Source: Sphingomonas sp. Leaf357 (GTDB lineage: Bacteria; Pseudomonadota; Alphaproteobacteria; Sphingomonadales; Sphingomonadaceae). Taken from it: 64,000 nucleotides of DNA. The translations under genes and the position numbers were made by a program. The stretch lies in NCBI RefSeq assembly GCF_001423845.1, contig NZ_LMPM01000001.1, positions 614,001 through 678,000 of the forward strand. Direction: 5' to 3'. Shown in pieces: positions 33,865 through 42,932 of this stretch (its first letter is position 1; each line of letters begins with the position of its first letter). Below the pieces are notes generated by a model. It did no database searches. It saw only the letters and a program-made list of their open reading frames with translations, and was not told the DNA's origin.

Positions 33865-36402
33865 TCAGAAGAACAGCTTGCGGACCGTCAGCTTTACCGA
33901 GCGGCCCAGTGGGTCGAGATAGTCCGGCTGGAAGCCGACCGGGGTCGCGCCGGTCGCGTCGGTCACGCGCTGGCGGCTGTTGAAGATGTTGTCCACGCCG
34001 ATGCTGATCCGCGCGCCGCGCAGCCAGGGGTGCTTCTTGACCAGATCGAGCCGCTGGCCGAGATCGGCGAACAGGCGCAGGTTCGCGGTCGCGAGACCGC
34101 CGAAATTGAGCAGTTCCGGCGCGGCGGCGGTGCCGCCGTTCACGCGCGTGCCGCTGGCCCAATTGCCGGACAGGCGCGCGCCGAGGCCGTTGTTGGCATA
34201 GCCGGCCTGCACCTCGACCTCGTGCCGCGGCTGCCCGCCGCTGCCGCCGATCGCGTCGCCATTGAGCAGATCCAGGCGCGGGCCGCCATTGGCGACCGTC
34301 ACCCGATCGGTGAAGTGCCAGGTGTGATAAACCGCGAAGTTCAGCCGTCCGCCGCCCTGTCCGCCGCCGAAACGGCCACCACCGCCGCCCGGCCCGCCGA
34401 ACCCGCCGCCACGTCCGCCGCCCCCGGCCCCCGGCCCGCCGCCGGGACCGCCCGGGCCACCAGGCCCGCCGCCGCCCGGATCACCCGGACCACCCGGTCC
34501 GCCGGGCGCGCCGCCCTCGCCGCCCGGTCGGCGGCCGGGAAAGGTCATGCCGGCGAACGGGTTGGGCCCGGTCCCGGCGCGGAACGCCTCCAGCTCCTTC
34601 TGGATCTTCGATTTCAGCGGCGCGGAGAAATTGAATCCCCAGCGCAATTGGGAGCTGTTGCTTTCGGTATAGTTGATCGGCCGCGCATCGATCGACAGCA
34701 GGTTGCCGTCGGCATCGCGCACGAAGCGCTGCGGAAACGCCTGCTCGATCGCGGCGGTCGGCGTGGGGAAGGCGGCGATCGGATTCTCGGTGCGCGTCGT
34801 CACATAGCTCGCGTTGAGGCTGAAATCCTTCTTGGTCCACGGCTTCACCGTCAGGCCCAGGCGCATGACGTGTTTATTGTCGGCGATCAGATTGCGATTG
34901 CCGCCGCTCAGCCGCGTGATCGTCGCGGTGGTGCCCTTGACGTAATCGAACACGCGGACGTTCGCGGTGCCGATCTGCGGATCGCCGAGCTGGTTGGCGC
35001 TCGGGGCCTCGTCCTGATCGGTGAAGGTCGCGATGAAGCGCACCGCATCGACCGGTGCCCAGTTCGCGCCGTAGCCGATCGTCGTCAGCGTGCCGAAATC
35101 CGACAGGTGATCGGCGGCGAGATTGAAATTGGCCGAGAGCTGGCCAAGGAACGGCAGCACGTCCTTGCCCCGGCTCGCGATCGGCAGGTCGACGTTGATC
35201 TGGCCGTTGACGATGTCGCGCGGCACGTCGCCCGGTGCCTGCGCCACGCCCAGCCGGGTCGATTCGCTGGTGAAGTCGCTGGTCGAGGCACCGACGCGGA
35301 TGCTCGACGTCACCTTGCCGGCGGGCAGCGCGAACAGGTTGCCGGTGAACAGCGCATCCGCGCCCGCGACGTTCGAGGTCGATTTCGCGCGATTGCCCGG
35401 CCGGGCCTGGAGCGTCGCCGGATCGACCGCGACATCGGTATAGGTCTTCGACGCCACGCGATCGTAATTGCCGGTCAGCGACCAGCGCCATGTGCCGAGA
35501 TCGCCGTTGAACGTCGTGCCGAGATGCGTGGTGAGCGAGGTGTTGCGCTGCGACAGCGGATCGCGGCCGAGCGTGCCGGTCGGGTCGGCCAGGCCGTTCA
35601 GGCCGGTGCCGTCGCTCGTCTCGAGCCGGGCGTTCACCGTCGCGCCGACCGTGCCGAAGATGTTGCGCGCATGGCTGGCATTGGCGCTGAAGCTGCGCGA
35701 CGACCCCAGCAACGTGCGATAGTCGCGCTGGTCGATCGGGTCGGTCGCGACCGGCAGGATATTCCGCTCCGCCTCGGTCAGCGCGCTGCTGCGCGTGTAT
35801 TCGAGATGCAGGTTGGTGCGCTTGTCCTGCGCGATCTTGAGCAGATCGAGTTCGCCGTTGGGGGTGTTGCGCCCGCCCTCGGTCGCCTGGCGGTCGCTCA
35901 GTTCGACGGTCGCGGCGCGGAAGCGGCGGCGCAGGACGAAGTTCACCACCTTCTGGTCGGCACGATAGCCATATTTCAGCGCGACCTCCTCGGGCAGAAT
36001 GTCGACGCGCTGGATCGCCTCGGTCGGCAGGTCGCGGATCTCGGCGAAGCTGGAGATGCGGCGGCCGTTCAACAGCACCACCGGCTGCCCGCCGCGCCCG
36101 CTGGTCGTCTGGGGGGCGAGTTCGGTGAGCAGTTCGGCGACCGATCCGACGCCGTAGGAGCGGATGTCGGCCGGGCTCAATTGCTGTTCGGGCGGAATAT
36201 CGCCAATCACCGCGCCCTGCTGACGCTGGCCGGTGACGACGATCTCGGTCTCGTCGCCTTCGTCCTGCGCCGCGGCGGCGCGCGCCGGGGAGGCGGGGCG
36301 CGCGGACGCGGTGGCCGGAGCGGCGGGGGCCTGTTGCTGCGCCACGGCCAGCGTCGGCACGCCGCCCAGCACCGCCAGCAAACCCAGATTCGAAACGCGC
36401 AT
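33865..36402 (-). CDS. TonB-dependent receptor with Gly/Pro-rich loop
   Basis: An 845-residue outer-membrane receptor, started at ATG 36402 to give signal peptide MRVSNLGLLAVLGGVPTLAVAQ; an upstream extension of the frame is non-coding. The TonB box is ETEIVVTGQR near residue 50; the plug is short and of the type with VVLLNGRRISSFAEIRDLP and IQRVDILPEEVALKYGYRA. The barrel ends VKLTVRKLFF. Residues about 620-687 are almost entirely Gly and Pro in an apparent extracellular loop (34341-34545), which is highly unusual for a barrel loop. It interrupts the flagellar cluster between the cyclase and fliC. Substrate unknown. Confidence 0.92.
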   Translation of the reverse strand: MRVSNLGLLAVLGGVPTLAVAQQQAPAAPATASARPASPARAAAAQDEGDETEIVVTGQRQQGAVIGDIPPEQQLSPADIRSYGVGSVAELLTELAPQTTSGRGGQPVVLLNGRRISSFAEIRDLPTEAIQRVDILPEEVALKYGYRADQKVVNFVLRRRFRAATVELSDRQATEGGRNTPNGELDLLKIAQDKRTNLHLEYTRSSALTEAERNILPVATDPIDQRDYRTLLGSSRSFSANASHARNIFGTVGATVNARLETSDGTGLNGLADPTGTLGRDPLSQRNTSLTTHLGTTFNGDLGTWRWSLTGNYDRVASKTYTDVAVDPATLQARPGNRAKSTSNVAGADALFTGNLFALPAGKVTSSIRVGASTSDFTSESTRLGVAQAPGDVPRDIVNGQINVDLPIASRGKDVLPFLGQLSANFNLAADHLSDFGTLTTIGYGANWAPVDAVRFIATFTDQDEAPSANQLGDPQIGTANVRVFDYVKGTTATITRLSGGNRNLIADNKHVMRLGLTVKPWTKKDFSLNASYVTTRTENPIAAFPTPTAAIEQAFPQRFVRDADGNLLSIDARPINYTESNSSQLRWGFNFSAPLKSKIQKELEAFRAGTGPNPFAGMTFPGRRPGGEGGAPGGPGGPGDPGGGGPGGPGGPGGGPGAGGGGRGGGFGGPGGGGGRFGGGQGGGRLNFAVYHTWHFTDRVTVANGGPRLDLLNGDAIGGSGGQPRHEVEVQAGYANNGLGARLSGNWASGTRVNGGTAAAPELLNFGGLATANLRLFADLGQRLDLVKKHPWLRGARISIGVDNIFNSRQRVTDATGATPVGFQPDYLDPLGRSVKLTVRKLFF

Positions 36403-36491
36403 CACAGTCTCCGACCATTCATTCCGCCGCCGCCTAGCGGGCAATTGTCGCAAGAATGTGCCGAAGCCGGATGTCCTTGCGCTGAACATGC

Positions 36492-36523
36492 AAAAACCCC
36501 GGCGGCCTGTCGGCCACCGGGGT
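36492..36523 (-). terminator. Rho-independent terminator of fliC
   Basis: Minus strand: ACCCCGG-T-GGCC, loop GACA, GGCC-G-CCGGGGT, followed by TTTTT. The 12-bp stem has a single mismatch and is followed by a T-run; it lies about 95 bases past the fliC stop, in the direction of fliC transcription. Confidence 0.85.
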
Positions 36524-36614
36524 TCTCGCTTGCCCTTCGCATCGGGTGGGACGGAAGGGCCCGGTCGGCCACCAGCACCCATAGGGGGGCGGTGCCGGGG
36601 CCGCTTTGCGATCC

Positions 36615-37439
36615 TTAACGCAGGAGCGAAAGCACGCTCTGCTGCGACTGGTTCGCCTGGGCGAGCATCGCGGTCGATGCCTGGCTCAGGATCTGCGACT
36701 TGGCGAGGTTGGTCGTCTCGGCCGAGAAATCGGCGTCCTCGATCCGGCTGCGCGCGTCGGTCAGGTTGGTGACGTTCGAGGTCAGGTTGTTGACCACCGA
36801 CTGCAGGCGGTTTTGCGAGGCGCCGAGCGACGCGCGCGCGGTGTTGACCGTGGTCAGCGCGGTATCGAGCGTGGCGAGCGCGTCCGAAGCGTCGCCGGCG
36901 TCCGAGATGTCGATGCCGGTCGCGTCGGTCAGGTCGAGTTCGGTCAGCTTCAGCGTGACCGTGTCCGAGGCGTTCGCGCCGACCTGGATCTTGACGTTGC
37001 CGTCGGCATCCGCGCCGGCCGTGCCGTCGAACAGGTTGACGTTGTTGAACTTCGAATTGGCGACGATGTCGGTGATCTGGCCGGTCAGTTCGGTGACTTC
37101 GGCCTGCAGGTTGGTGCGGTCGTCGTCCGAATAGGTGCCCGATGCCGACTGCACGGCCAGTTCGCGGATACGCTGCAGCATGTTGGTCACTTCGCCCAGT
37201 CCGCCTTCCGCGGTCTGCGCCATCGACATGCCGTCGTTGGCGTTGCGGATCGCCTGGTTCATGCCCTTGATCTGCGAGGTCATCGACGATGCGATGGCGA
37301 GGCCGGCGGCGTCGTCCTTGGCCGAGTTGATGCGCTTGCCGGTCGACAGGCGCTCGATGCTCTGCTGCAGGCTGAGGTTCGCGGCCGTCGATGCGTTCGA
37401 CGCGCGCAACGACGCGATGTTGGTTCCGATTACAGTCAT
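36615..37439 (-). CDS. fliC: Flagellin
   Basis: A 274-residue filament subunit. N-terminal D0/D1 [16 protein letters not shown] with [21 protein letters not shown]-terminal [20 protein letters not shown] and the final [11 protein letters not shown]. The central D2/D3 region is minimal, giving a small flagellin. It is the only flagellin gene in the window and is monocistronic, with a hairpin terminator downstream and a candidate sigma-28 promoter about 63 bases upstream. The associated alphaproteobacterial regulators FlaF and FlbT are not present. Confidence 0.97.
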   Translation of the reverse strand: MTVIGTNIASLRASNASTAANLSLQQSIERLSTGKRINSAKDDAAGLAIASSMTSQIKGMNQAIRNANDGMSMAQTAEGGLGEVTNMLQRIRELAVQSASGTYSDDDRTNLQAEVTELTGQITDIVANSKFNNVNLFDGTAGADADGNVKIQVGANASDTVTLKLTELDLTDATGIDISDAGDASDALATLDTALTTVNTARASLGASQNRLQSVVNNLTSNVTNLTDARSRIEDADFSAETTNLAKSQILSQASTAMLAQANQSQQSVLSLLR

Positions 37440-37508
37440 GTCAAAGTCTCCGTGTGTGACTTGACGATCCCCGCCGCCCCCTAGCGGAGGGCTGAGCCGT
37501 CAGCAGGG

Positions 37509-37535
37509 ATAACGACCGCCCAGCACGGACATTAA
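37509..37535 (-). promoter_or_regulatory. Candidate sigma-28 promoter of fliC
   Basis: Minus strand: TTAATGTC-N11-GTCGTTAT. The -10 side extends as GTCGTTATCCCTG, nearly the same as flgM (GTCGTTTATCCCTG). The -35 half is a weak match. Transcription would begin near 37502, leaving a 63-base leader. Confidence 0.4.
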
Positions 37536-37640
37536 GCCGTTTCCGTTCAAAAAGTTTTCGGGACCCCGGCGGCCCTCGGGCGGGCGCCTACGTGCGCGCG
37601 TAGGAGAATCACGTGGGCAGACAGGCGGCGCGCCCGGAAA

Positions 37641-37662
37641 TATTTTGCCGGGCGGCAATATA
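37641..37662. promoter_or_regulatory. Palindromic operator upstream of flbD
   Basis: TATTTTGCCG-GG-CGGCAATATA: ten-base arms with one mismatch. The core TTGCCG/CGGCAA is the same half-site as in the enhancer at 25290-25341. It lies 58-79 bases before the flbD ATG and immediately upstream of a CtrA-like box, a position suited to autoregulation by FlbD. In Caulobacter FlbD represses its own operon from such a site; here it is inference. Confidence 0.6.
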
Positions 37663-37663
37663 C

Positions 37664-37679
37664 TTAATCGGCTGTTTAC
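37664..37679 (+). promoter_or_regulatory. CtrA-like box upstream of the flbD-fliE operon
   Basis: TTAATCGGCTGTTTAC fits the CtrA consensus TTAA-N7-TTAAC with one mismatch. It lies about 40 bases upstream of the flbD ATG, where CtrA commonly activates class II flagellar operons in alphaproteobacteria. No ctrA gene is in the window. Confidence 0.5.
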
Positions 37680-37719
37680 CACCTTGGCCGCACTTACCCC
37701 TCACACGAAGGGGAAATAC

Positions 37720-39024
37720 ATGCGCCCGCCAGTTACCACCTCCACCCGCACGATCGTTCCGTCGGCAGCGATCCTGCGGCAGAATTACGCCCTGGTCTCG
37801 GGGCTCCGCGCGCAGGGCTTCGCGGTGCGCGAGTGCGACGGCAAGCCGCAGGCGGGCGACCTGTTCCTCGTCGCGGACGGCGAGACGCCTCCTGCGCCCG
37901 CCCGTACGGTGATCGTCGGCCAGGACGGCCGTCACGTGCAACCGTCGCGCGACGGCAGCCCGGCGCGCATCGCTTATTCCGCCGAGGACAATGCGGTCGG
38001 CAACGGCTTCGTCCGCGCGCTGATCGCCGGGGCCGAAGCGCCGACCGCCGCCGACCCCGAAAGCCTGGCGCTGTACGCGCTGGCCGAGCGCGTCGCCGCG
38101 GCCGACATCACGGTGCTGATCAACGGACCCACCGGCACCGGCAAGGAAGTGCTGGCGCGCCACATCCATCTGTCGTCGGAGCGCCGCGACGGCCCGTTCA
38201 TCGCGATCAACTGCGCGGCGCTCCCGGAAACCATGCTCGAGGCCCTGCTGTTCGGCCATCAGAAGGGGGCGTTTACCGGCGCATCGTCGGGCGGCGAGGG
38301 CTTCTTCCGCGCGGCGAACGGCGGCACGTTGCTGCTCGACGAGATCGCCGAGATGCCGATCCAGCTCCAGGCCAAGCTGCTGCGCGCGTTGCAGGAGCGC
38401 GAGGTGGTGCCGATCGGCGCTTCCACGCCGGAGAAGATCGACGTTCGCGTCATCGCCTGCGCCAACCGCGATCTGCAGACCGAGGTCGCAGAAGGCCGCT
38501 TCCGCGCCGATCTCTACTATCGCCTGTCGGTCTTCCCGCTCAGCACGCGGCCGTTGAACGAGCGCCGCCAGGATATCCCTGCGCTCGCCGCGACGATGAT
38601 CCTGCGCCATGCCGGCACGCGCAACGTCGTGCCATGGCCGGATGCCGGCGCGGTCGCGGCTTTGGCCGGGCACGACTGGCCGGGCAATGTCCGCGAACTC
38701 GAAAACGTCATCCAGCGCGCTTTGCTGCTGTGCGGCGGCGACACGATCTCGGTCGATCACATCGTCTTCGACCGGCCGGCCGCGCCGCCGCAGCACGTCG
38801 CGGCGAACGACCAGCCATCGACCCAAGGGAACACGCTCGGCAACATCGTCCAGATGCACGAATTCCACGCGATCCGCGAAACGCTCGCCGCATGCGGCGG
38901 CAGCCGGATCGAGACGGCGAAGCGGCTCGGCATTTCGGAACGCACGTTGCGCTACCGCCTCGCCAAGGCACGCGAGCAGGGCGAGACGATCACGCCGGCC
39001 GCTAATCAGGCCGCCTGGGCATGA
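37720..39024 (+). CDS. flbD: Sigma-54-dependent flagellar activator, FlbD/FleQ-like
   Basis: A 434-residue transcription activator. Start ATG 37720 follows AAGGGG; an earlier in-frame ATG (37645) overlaps the palindrome and is unlikely. The N-terminal 110 residues resemble no intact receiver and lack a phosphoacceptor Asp. The AAA+ domain has Walker A GPTGTGKE (136-143), the sigma-54 contact loop GAFTGA (183-188), Walker B LLLDEIAE (204-211) and WPGNVRELENV. A Fis-type helix-turn-helix ends the protein (IETAKRLGISERTLRYRL). Four sigma-54 promoters in this locus are its likely targets. It is the first gene of flbD-fliEFGHIJ and overlaps fliE by ATGA. Confidence 0.92.
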   Translation: MRPPVTTSTRTIVPSAAILRQNYALVSGLRAQGFAVRECDGKPQAGDLFLVADGETPPAPARTVIVGQDGRHVQPSRDGSPARIAYSAEDNAVGNGFVRALIAGAEAPTAADPESLALYALAERVAAADITVLINGPTGTGKEVLARHIHLSSERRDGPFIAINCAALPETMLEALLFGHQKGAFTGASSGGEGFFRAANGGTLLLDEIAEMPIQLQAKLLRALQEREVVPIGASTPEKIDVRVIACANRDLQTEVAEGRFRADLYYRLSVFPLSTRPLNERRQDIPALAATMILRHAGTRNVVPWPDAGAVAALAGHDWPGNVRELENVIQRALLLCGGDTISVDHIVFDRPAAPPQHVAANDQPSTQGNTLGNIVQMHEFHAIRETLAACGGSRIETAKRLGISERTLRYRLAKAREQGETITPAANQAAWA

Positions 39025-39380
39025 GCATCGGTGGCGTAAGCGCCCCGATGGGGGTCGATCGGGTGATGGCGCTGCGCGCGCAGATCCTCGAACGCAATCA
39101 GGCGCTCGCCCGCGCCAACACCGCCGCCGGCGCACCCGCCGCCGCCACCGAAGCGAAGCCGACCAGCTTCACCTCGGCGATGGAAGATGCGCTGAAGAGC
39201 GTGAACGAGGGCCAGCAGAAGGCCAACGATCTCTCCGCATCGTACGAACGCGGCGAAACGGTCGACATCGCCAAGGTGATGCTCGCCCGCCAGCAGGCCA
39301 GCGTCGGCTTCGAGGCGACCCTGCAGGTCCGCAACAAACTCCTGTCCGCCTACAAGGACATCATGAGCATGCCGGTATAA
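39021..39380 (+). CDS. fliE: Hook-basal body protein FliE
   Basis: A 119-residue protein joining the MS ring to the rod. The C-terminal signature DIAKVMLARQQASVGFEATL with QVRNKLLSAYKDIMSMPV is diagnostic; the N-terminal 50 residues are variable. Start overlaps the flbD stop (ATGA); three bases before fliF. Confidence 0.95.
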   Translation: MSIGGVSAPMGVDRVMALRAQILERNQALARANTAAGAPAAATEAKPTSFTSAMEDALKSVNEGQQKANDLSASYERGETVDIAKVMLARQQASVGFEATLQVRNKLLSAYKDIMSMPV

Positions 39381-39383
39381 ACC

Positions 39384-41042
39384 ATGAGCAACGCCCTCAT
39401 CCCCAACGGCGCCGTGCCCGAACGGTTCGCCAATCCGCTGCAGCAGATCTCCGGCTTCATGGGCCAGCCCGCGGTGCGCCGCAGCCTGCCGATGATCCTC
39501 ATGCTCGGCCTGATCGGCGCTGCCGTTCTCGCCTGGATGACGCTGGCCGCGGCGCCGCAGAAAATCCTGTTCGGCAGCCTCGCCGACGCCGACAAGGCGT
39601 CGGTCACGCAGGCGCTGGAACAGGCGAACATCAGTTCCAAGATCGACAATGCCGGCGCGCTGACCGTCAACGAGGACGATTACGCCCGCGCCAAGATGCT
39701 GCTCGCCGGACAGGGCCTGCCCAAGGCGACGCCGGGCGGGTACGCGATCCTCGATCAACTGCCGATGGGCGTGTCCCGCGCGGTCGAGGGCGAACGCCTG
39801 CGTCAGGCGCGCGAGACCGAACTCGCCCGCTCGATCGAGGAGATCGACGCGGTGGCCGAGGCGCGCGTGCATCTCGCCACCCCCGAGGCCTCGGTGTTCG
39901 TGCGCGACAACGCCGCGCCGTCCGCCTCGGTGATCCTGAAATTGCAGACCGGCCGCACCCTGACCGACGCACAGGTCAATTCGGTCATCAATCTGGTCGC
40001 ATCCTCCGTGCCTGGCATGAAGGCGGATGCGGTGACGATCGTCGATCAGATGGGCGGATTGCTGACCAAGGCGTCGGGCCAGAGCGATCTGGGCGCGGCG
40101 GGCGACGAGCGCATCGCGTTCCAGCGCCGCATCGAGGACAAATATCGAGCGCAGGTCGTGCAATTGCTCACGCCTCTGGTCGGCGCGGGCAATTTCTCCA
40201 CCGAAGTACAGGCCGATGTCGATCTCGACGAAACTCAGGCGACGCGCGAATCCTATGAGAAACAGGGCGCTCTTCGTGCCGAACAGGGCAATTGGACCGG
40301 CAATCAGCCGGAAGGCTCGGGCCAGCAGCCCGGCGGCATTCCGGGGGCCTTGTCCAACACCCCGCCCGCCGCATCGACGCTGAACGCGCCGAACGGCCCG
40401 AATGCGGCGCCGACGCCGGCCCCCACGGGCACGCCGGGCAACGCGCCCGCGCCGACGCTGAAGCAGAGCGACCAGTTCGCCCGCGCCTACGATCTCGGCA
40501 AGGAAGTCTCCGTCACGCGCGCCGCGCCGGGCGGGGTCAAGCGCCTGTCGGTCGCCGTGCTGCTGCGCGACGTGGAGACCGCCAAGCCGCGCAGCCCGGT
40601 CGAGATCCAGCAGATCACGCAGCTCGTGCAGACCGCAGTCGGCTATACCCAGACGCGCGGCGATCAGGTCACGGTGATCAGCCGCAAGTTCGCCGGTGCC
40701 ACCGCGATGGCCGACAAGCCGGCCTGGTACGACAATGCCTGGCTGCCGATCATCGCCCGCAACGTCACCGCGATCGTCATCGCCCTGCTCGTGCTGATGC
40801 TCGGTGTGCGGCCGCTGGCCAAGGCGCTGATGAAGAAGCGCGAGGAGGCACCGCGTCTGGCGCTCGGCCGCGAGATGGGCGGCGCCGCCGGCGGTGAAGG
40901 CCAGCCCGGCGCTCCGCCGATCGGCATCGACCAGATCGCCGGCGCGCAGAATTACGACGACCGCATCGGCATGGTGCGGGGCTTCACGCGGGACAATCCA
41001 GCACGCGCCGCGCTCGCCGTTCGGGACATGATCAAGTCATGA
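39384..41042 (+). CDS. fliF: MS-ring protein FliF
   Basis: A 552-residue inner-membrane ring protein. Membrane helix 1 about residues 32-53, two periplasmic ring-building domains (YARAKMLLAGQGLPK with GYAILDQLPMGVS, then PSASVILKLQTGRTLTDAQV), a Pro/Ala/Gly-rich linker (about 300-370), a second helix near 455-475 and a C-terminal FliG-binding tail ending AALAVRDMIKS. Overlaps fliG by ATGA. Confidence 0.97.
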   Translation: MSNALIPNGAVPERFANPLQQISGFMGQPAVRRSLPMILMLGLIGAAVLAWMTLAAAPQKILFGSLADADKASVTQALEQANISSKIDNAGALTVNEDDYARAKMLLAGQGLPKATPGGYAILDQLPMGVSRAVEGERLRQARETELARSIEEIDAVAEARVHLATPEASVFVRDNAAPSASVILKLQTGRTLTDAQVNSVINLVASSVPGMKADAVTIVDQMGGLLTKASGQSDLGAAGDERIAFQRRIEDKYRAQVVQLLTPLVGAGNFSTEVQADVDLDETQATRESYEKQGALRAEQGNWTGNQPEGSGQQPGGIPGALSNTPPAASTLNAPNGPNAAPTPAPTGTPGNAPAPTLKQSDQFARAYDLGKEVSVTRAAPGGVKRLSVAVLLRDVETAKPRSPVEIQQITQLVQTAVGYTQTRGDQVTVISRKFAGATAMADKPAWYDNAWLPIIARNVTAIVIALLVLMLGVRPLAKALMKKREEAPRLALGREMGGAAGGEGQPGAPPIGIDQIAGAQNYDDRIGMVRGFTRDNPARAALAVRDMIKS

Positions 41043-42046
41043 ACGCTCCGATCCGCAACTATACCGGCGTCGAACGCGCCGCCGTGCTGATGATGCTGGT
41101 CGGCGAGGAGGAAGCGGCGGCGATCCTGCAGAAGCTGGATCCCGAGGAAGTCCGCCAGCTCGGCAAGGCGATGTTCGCGGTGGCCGATGTCAGCGAGAGC
41201 GAGGTCGAGTTCGTGCTTGACGATTTCGTCGGCAAGGCGCGCGAGCGGACCGGCATCAGCTTCGATCCGCGCCCCCAGATCGAGGCGGTGATGACGCGCG
41301 CGCTGGGGCAAGAAAAGGCCGACAGCGTGCTCGCACGGATCGTGCCGACCGAGGATGCGTGCCAGATCGACCTGCTCGACTGGCTCGATGCGCCCGAGAT
41401 CGCGAGCATGATCGAGAAGGAACATCCGCAAATCGCCGCCGTGCTGATCGCCAATCTCGATCCGGCGATCGGCGCGCAGGTGCTGGAACTGCTGCCCGAT
41501 GGCGCGCAGCCCGACATATTGCACCGCATCGCCAAGCTGGGGCCGATCACGCCCGAGGCGATCGCGACGCTGACGACGATGCTCGCCAACCATTCGGGAT
41601 CGCCCAAGGCGTCGGCCGGCATGACGATGGGCGGCACGCGCGACGCGGCGAAGATCCTGTCGAGCGGACGCAAGGCGACCGAGCAGCGCGTGATGCCCAA
41701 GCTGTTCAAGATCGATCGCGAGGTCGCCAAGGCGATCGAGGAGGCGATGTTCGTCTTCGACAATCTGCTGGAGCTGGACGACAAGAACCTGGGCACGCTG
41801 ATCCGCAATGTCGACGGCGACGTGCTGACGCGCGCGCTGAAGGGCGTGGACGAGGGCGTCCGCAACCGCTTCCTCGGCTGCATGTCGAGCCGCGCGGCCG
41901 ACGGCATCCGCGACGAGATGGAATCGCGCGGGCCGATGAAGCTCGCCGAAGTGCTCGACGCGCAGAAGGTGATGATCCAGATCGCGCGCAACCTGGCCAA
42001 GGACGGGACGATCCAGATGGGCGGCGGCGAGGACGATTATGTCTGA
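41039..42046 (+). CDS. fliG: Flagellar motor switch protein FliG
   Basis: A 335-residue rotor protein that contacts the stator. N-terminal ERAAVLMMLVGEEEAAAILQ, middle-domain EHPQIAAVLIANLDP (the EHPQ motif), and the C-terminal torque domain with charged helix SRAADGIRDEMESRGPMKLA and the end GGGEDDYV. Length and motifs are normal. Overlaps fliF (ATGA) and fliH (8 bases). Confidence 0.97.
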   Translation: MNAPIRNYTGVERAAVLMMLVGEEEAAAILQKLDPEEVRQLGKAMFAVADVSESEVEFVLDDFVGKARERTGISFDPRPQIEAVMTRALGQEKADSVLARIVPTEDACQIDLLDWLDAPEIASMIEKEHPQIAAVLIANLDPAIGAQVLELLPDGAQPDILHRIAKLGPITPEAIATLTTMLANHSGSPKASAGMTMGGTRDAAKILSSGRKATEQRVMPKLFKIDREVAKAIEEAMFVFDNLLELDDKNLGTLIRNVDGDVLTRALKGVDEGVRNRFLGCMSSRAADGIRDEMESRGPMKLAEVLDAQKVMIQIARNLAKDGTIQMGGGEDDYV

Positions 42047-42773
42047 TCTATCCCCCAGTTTTCAGGCCGGATTTTCCGCCCGCCACGACGCGGCGGCGCA
42101 GGTGCTGCATCAGGCGTTCGACCGGCCCAGCGAAGGTTTCGCCGCGTATGACCTGCGCGAGCGGGCGACGCGATCCGGGCCGGTCGGCTTCTCGCCGCAA
42201 GCGCCGAACCCGAAACATTTCTCGCCGGAGAATCCGGGCGTGAATCCGACCGAAGGCTGGGATCCGTTCGACAGCGGCGCGGCGCATTTCGTCGATCCGG
42301 TCGCGACCGCGCATGCCGCCGGTTATGCCGAGGGCATCGCCGCCGCCCTGGCCGAAGCGGGTGAGACGGGCGAGCGCGACCGCGCGCTGCTGATGAAACT
42401 GGGCGAGGCGTTGCGCGCCGACGACCGGCTCGATCGCGAGGCGATGGCGCGGCAATTGCGCCAGACGGTGCTGTTCCTCGTCTCGAAGCTGGTCGGCGAG
42501 ATCGGCGTCGCGCCGGACATGCTGGCCAACCGGATCGACGCGGCGGCGGACATGCTCGCCGACAGCGCCGAATCCGCGATGCTGCGCGTCCATCCCGACG
42601 ATGTCGCGCTGCTGGAGGGCAAATTGCCGCGCGCGGTGTTCGCGGTCGGCGATGCGGGCGTCGCACGCGGCAGCTTCGTGCTCGAATCCGCCTCGACGAT
42701 CGTCGAGGACGGGCCGGAATTGTGGCTGGAACAGTTGGCGCTGGCGATCGATCGCGTCGCGGTGCCGTCGTGA
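42039..42773 (+). CDS. fliH: Flagellar export apparatus protein FliH
   Basis: A 244-residue regulator of the FliI ATPase. An N-terminal unstructured Pro/Phe-rich region precedes a helical part (AAGYAEGIAAALAEAGETGE) and the FliH/HrpE C-terminal domain (RLDREAMARQLRQTVLFLVS, MLRVHPDDVALLEG, GSFVLESASTIVEDGPELW). Position between fliG and fliI supports the call. It overlaps fliG by eight bases. Confidence 0.88.
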   Translation: MSDLSPSFQAGFSARHDAAAQVLHQAFDRPSEGFAAYDLRERATRSGPVGFSPQAPNPKHFSPENPGVNPTEGWDPFDSGAAHFVDPVATAHAAGYAEGIAAALAEAGETGERDRALLMKLGEALRADDRLDREAMARQLRQTVLFLVSKLVGEIGVAPDMLANRIDAAADMLADSAESAMLRVHPDDVALLEGKLPRAVFAVGDAGVARGSFVLESASTIVEDGPELWLEQLALAIDRVAVPS

Positions 42774-42804
42774 TGATCGCACGCGAACTGCCCAAAAATA
42801 CTCT

Positions 42805-42909
42805 GTCATGCTGAACTCGATTCAGCATCCAGGCGCGGGCACTCGCCCCATGGACACTGTCATTGGATCAAGCGACCGCGCCTGGATCCTGAAGCAAGTT
42901 CAGGATGAC
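42805..42909. repeat. Imperfect inverted repeat (GTCATCCTGAAC type), copy 2
   Basis: Left arm GTCATGCTGAACTCGATTCA with CCAGGCGCG, right arm GACCGCGCCTGG with CTGAAGCAAGTTCAGGATGA. Same family as 28074-28178. It separates fliH from fliI inside an otherwise tightly packed operon and ends about 23 bases before the fliI start. Confidence 0.88.
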
Positions 42910-42932
42910 GACGTGATGGTGGCGAGGGCCGG

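Noticed and set aside
34341..34545. Possible microsatellite or assembly artefact in the Gly/Pro tract
   Set aside because: The reading frame stays open through the whole tract and the barrel continues normally after it, so it is kept as coding sequence.
34030..36618. 862-codon plus-strand open frame opposite the third TonB receptor
   Set aside because: Shadow of a receptor with signal peptide, TonB box, plug and C-terminal aromatic residue on the minus strand.
37681..37700. Sigma-54 promoter directly upstream of flbD (TGGCCGCACTTACC)
   Set aside because: The -12 GC is absent at the required ten-base spacing from the -24 GG; the CtrA-type box fits better.
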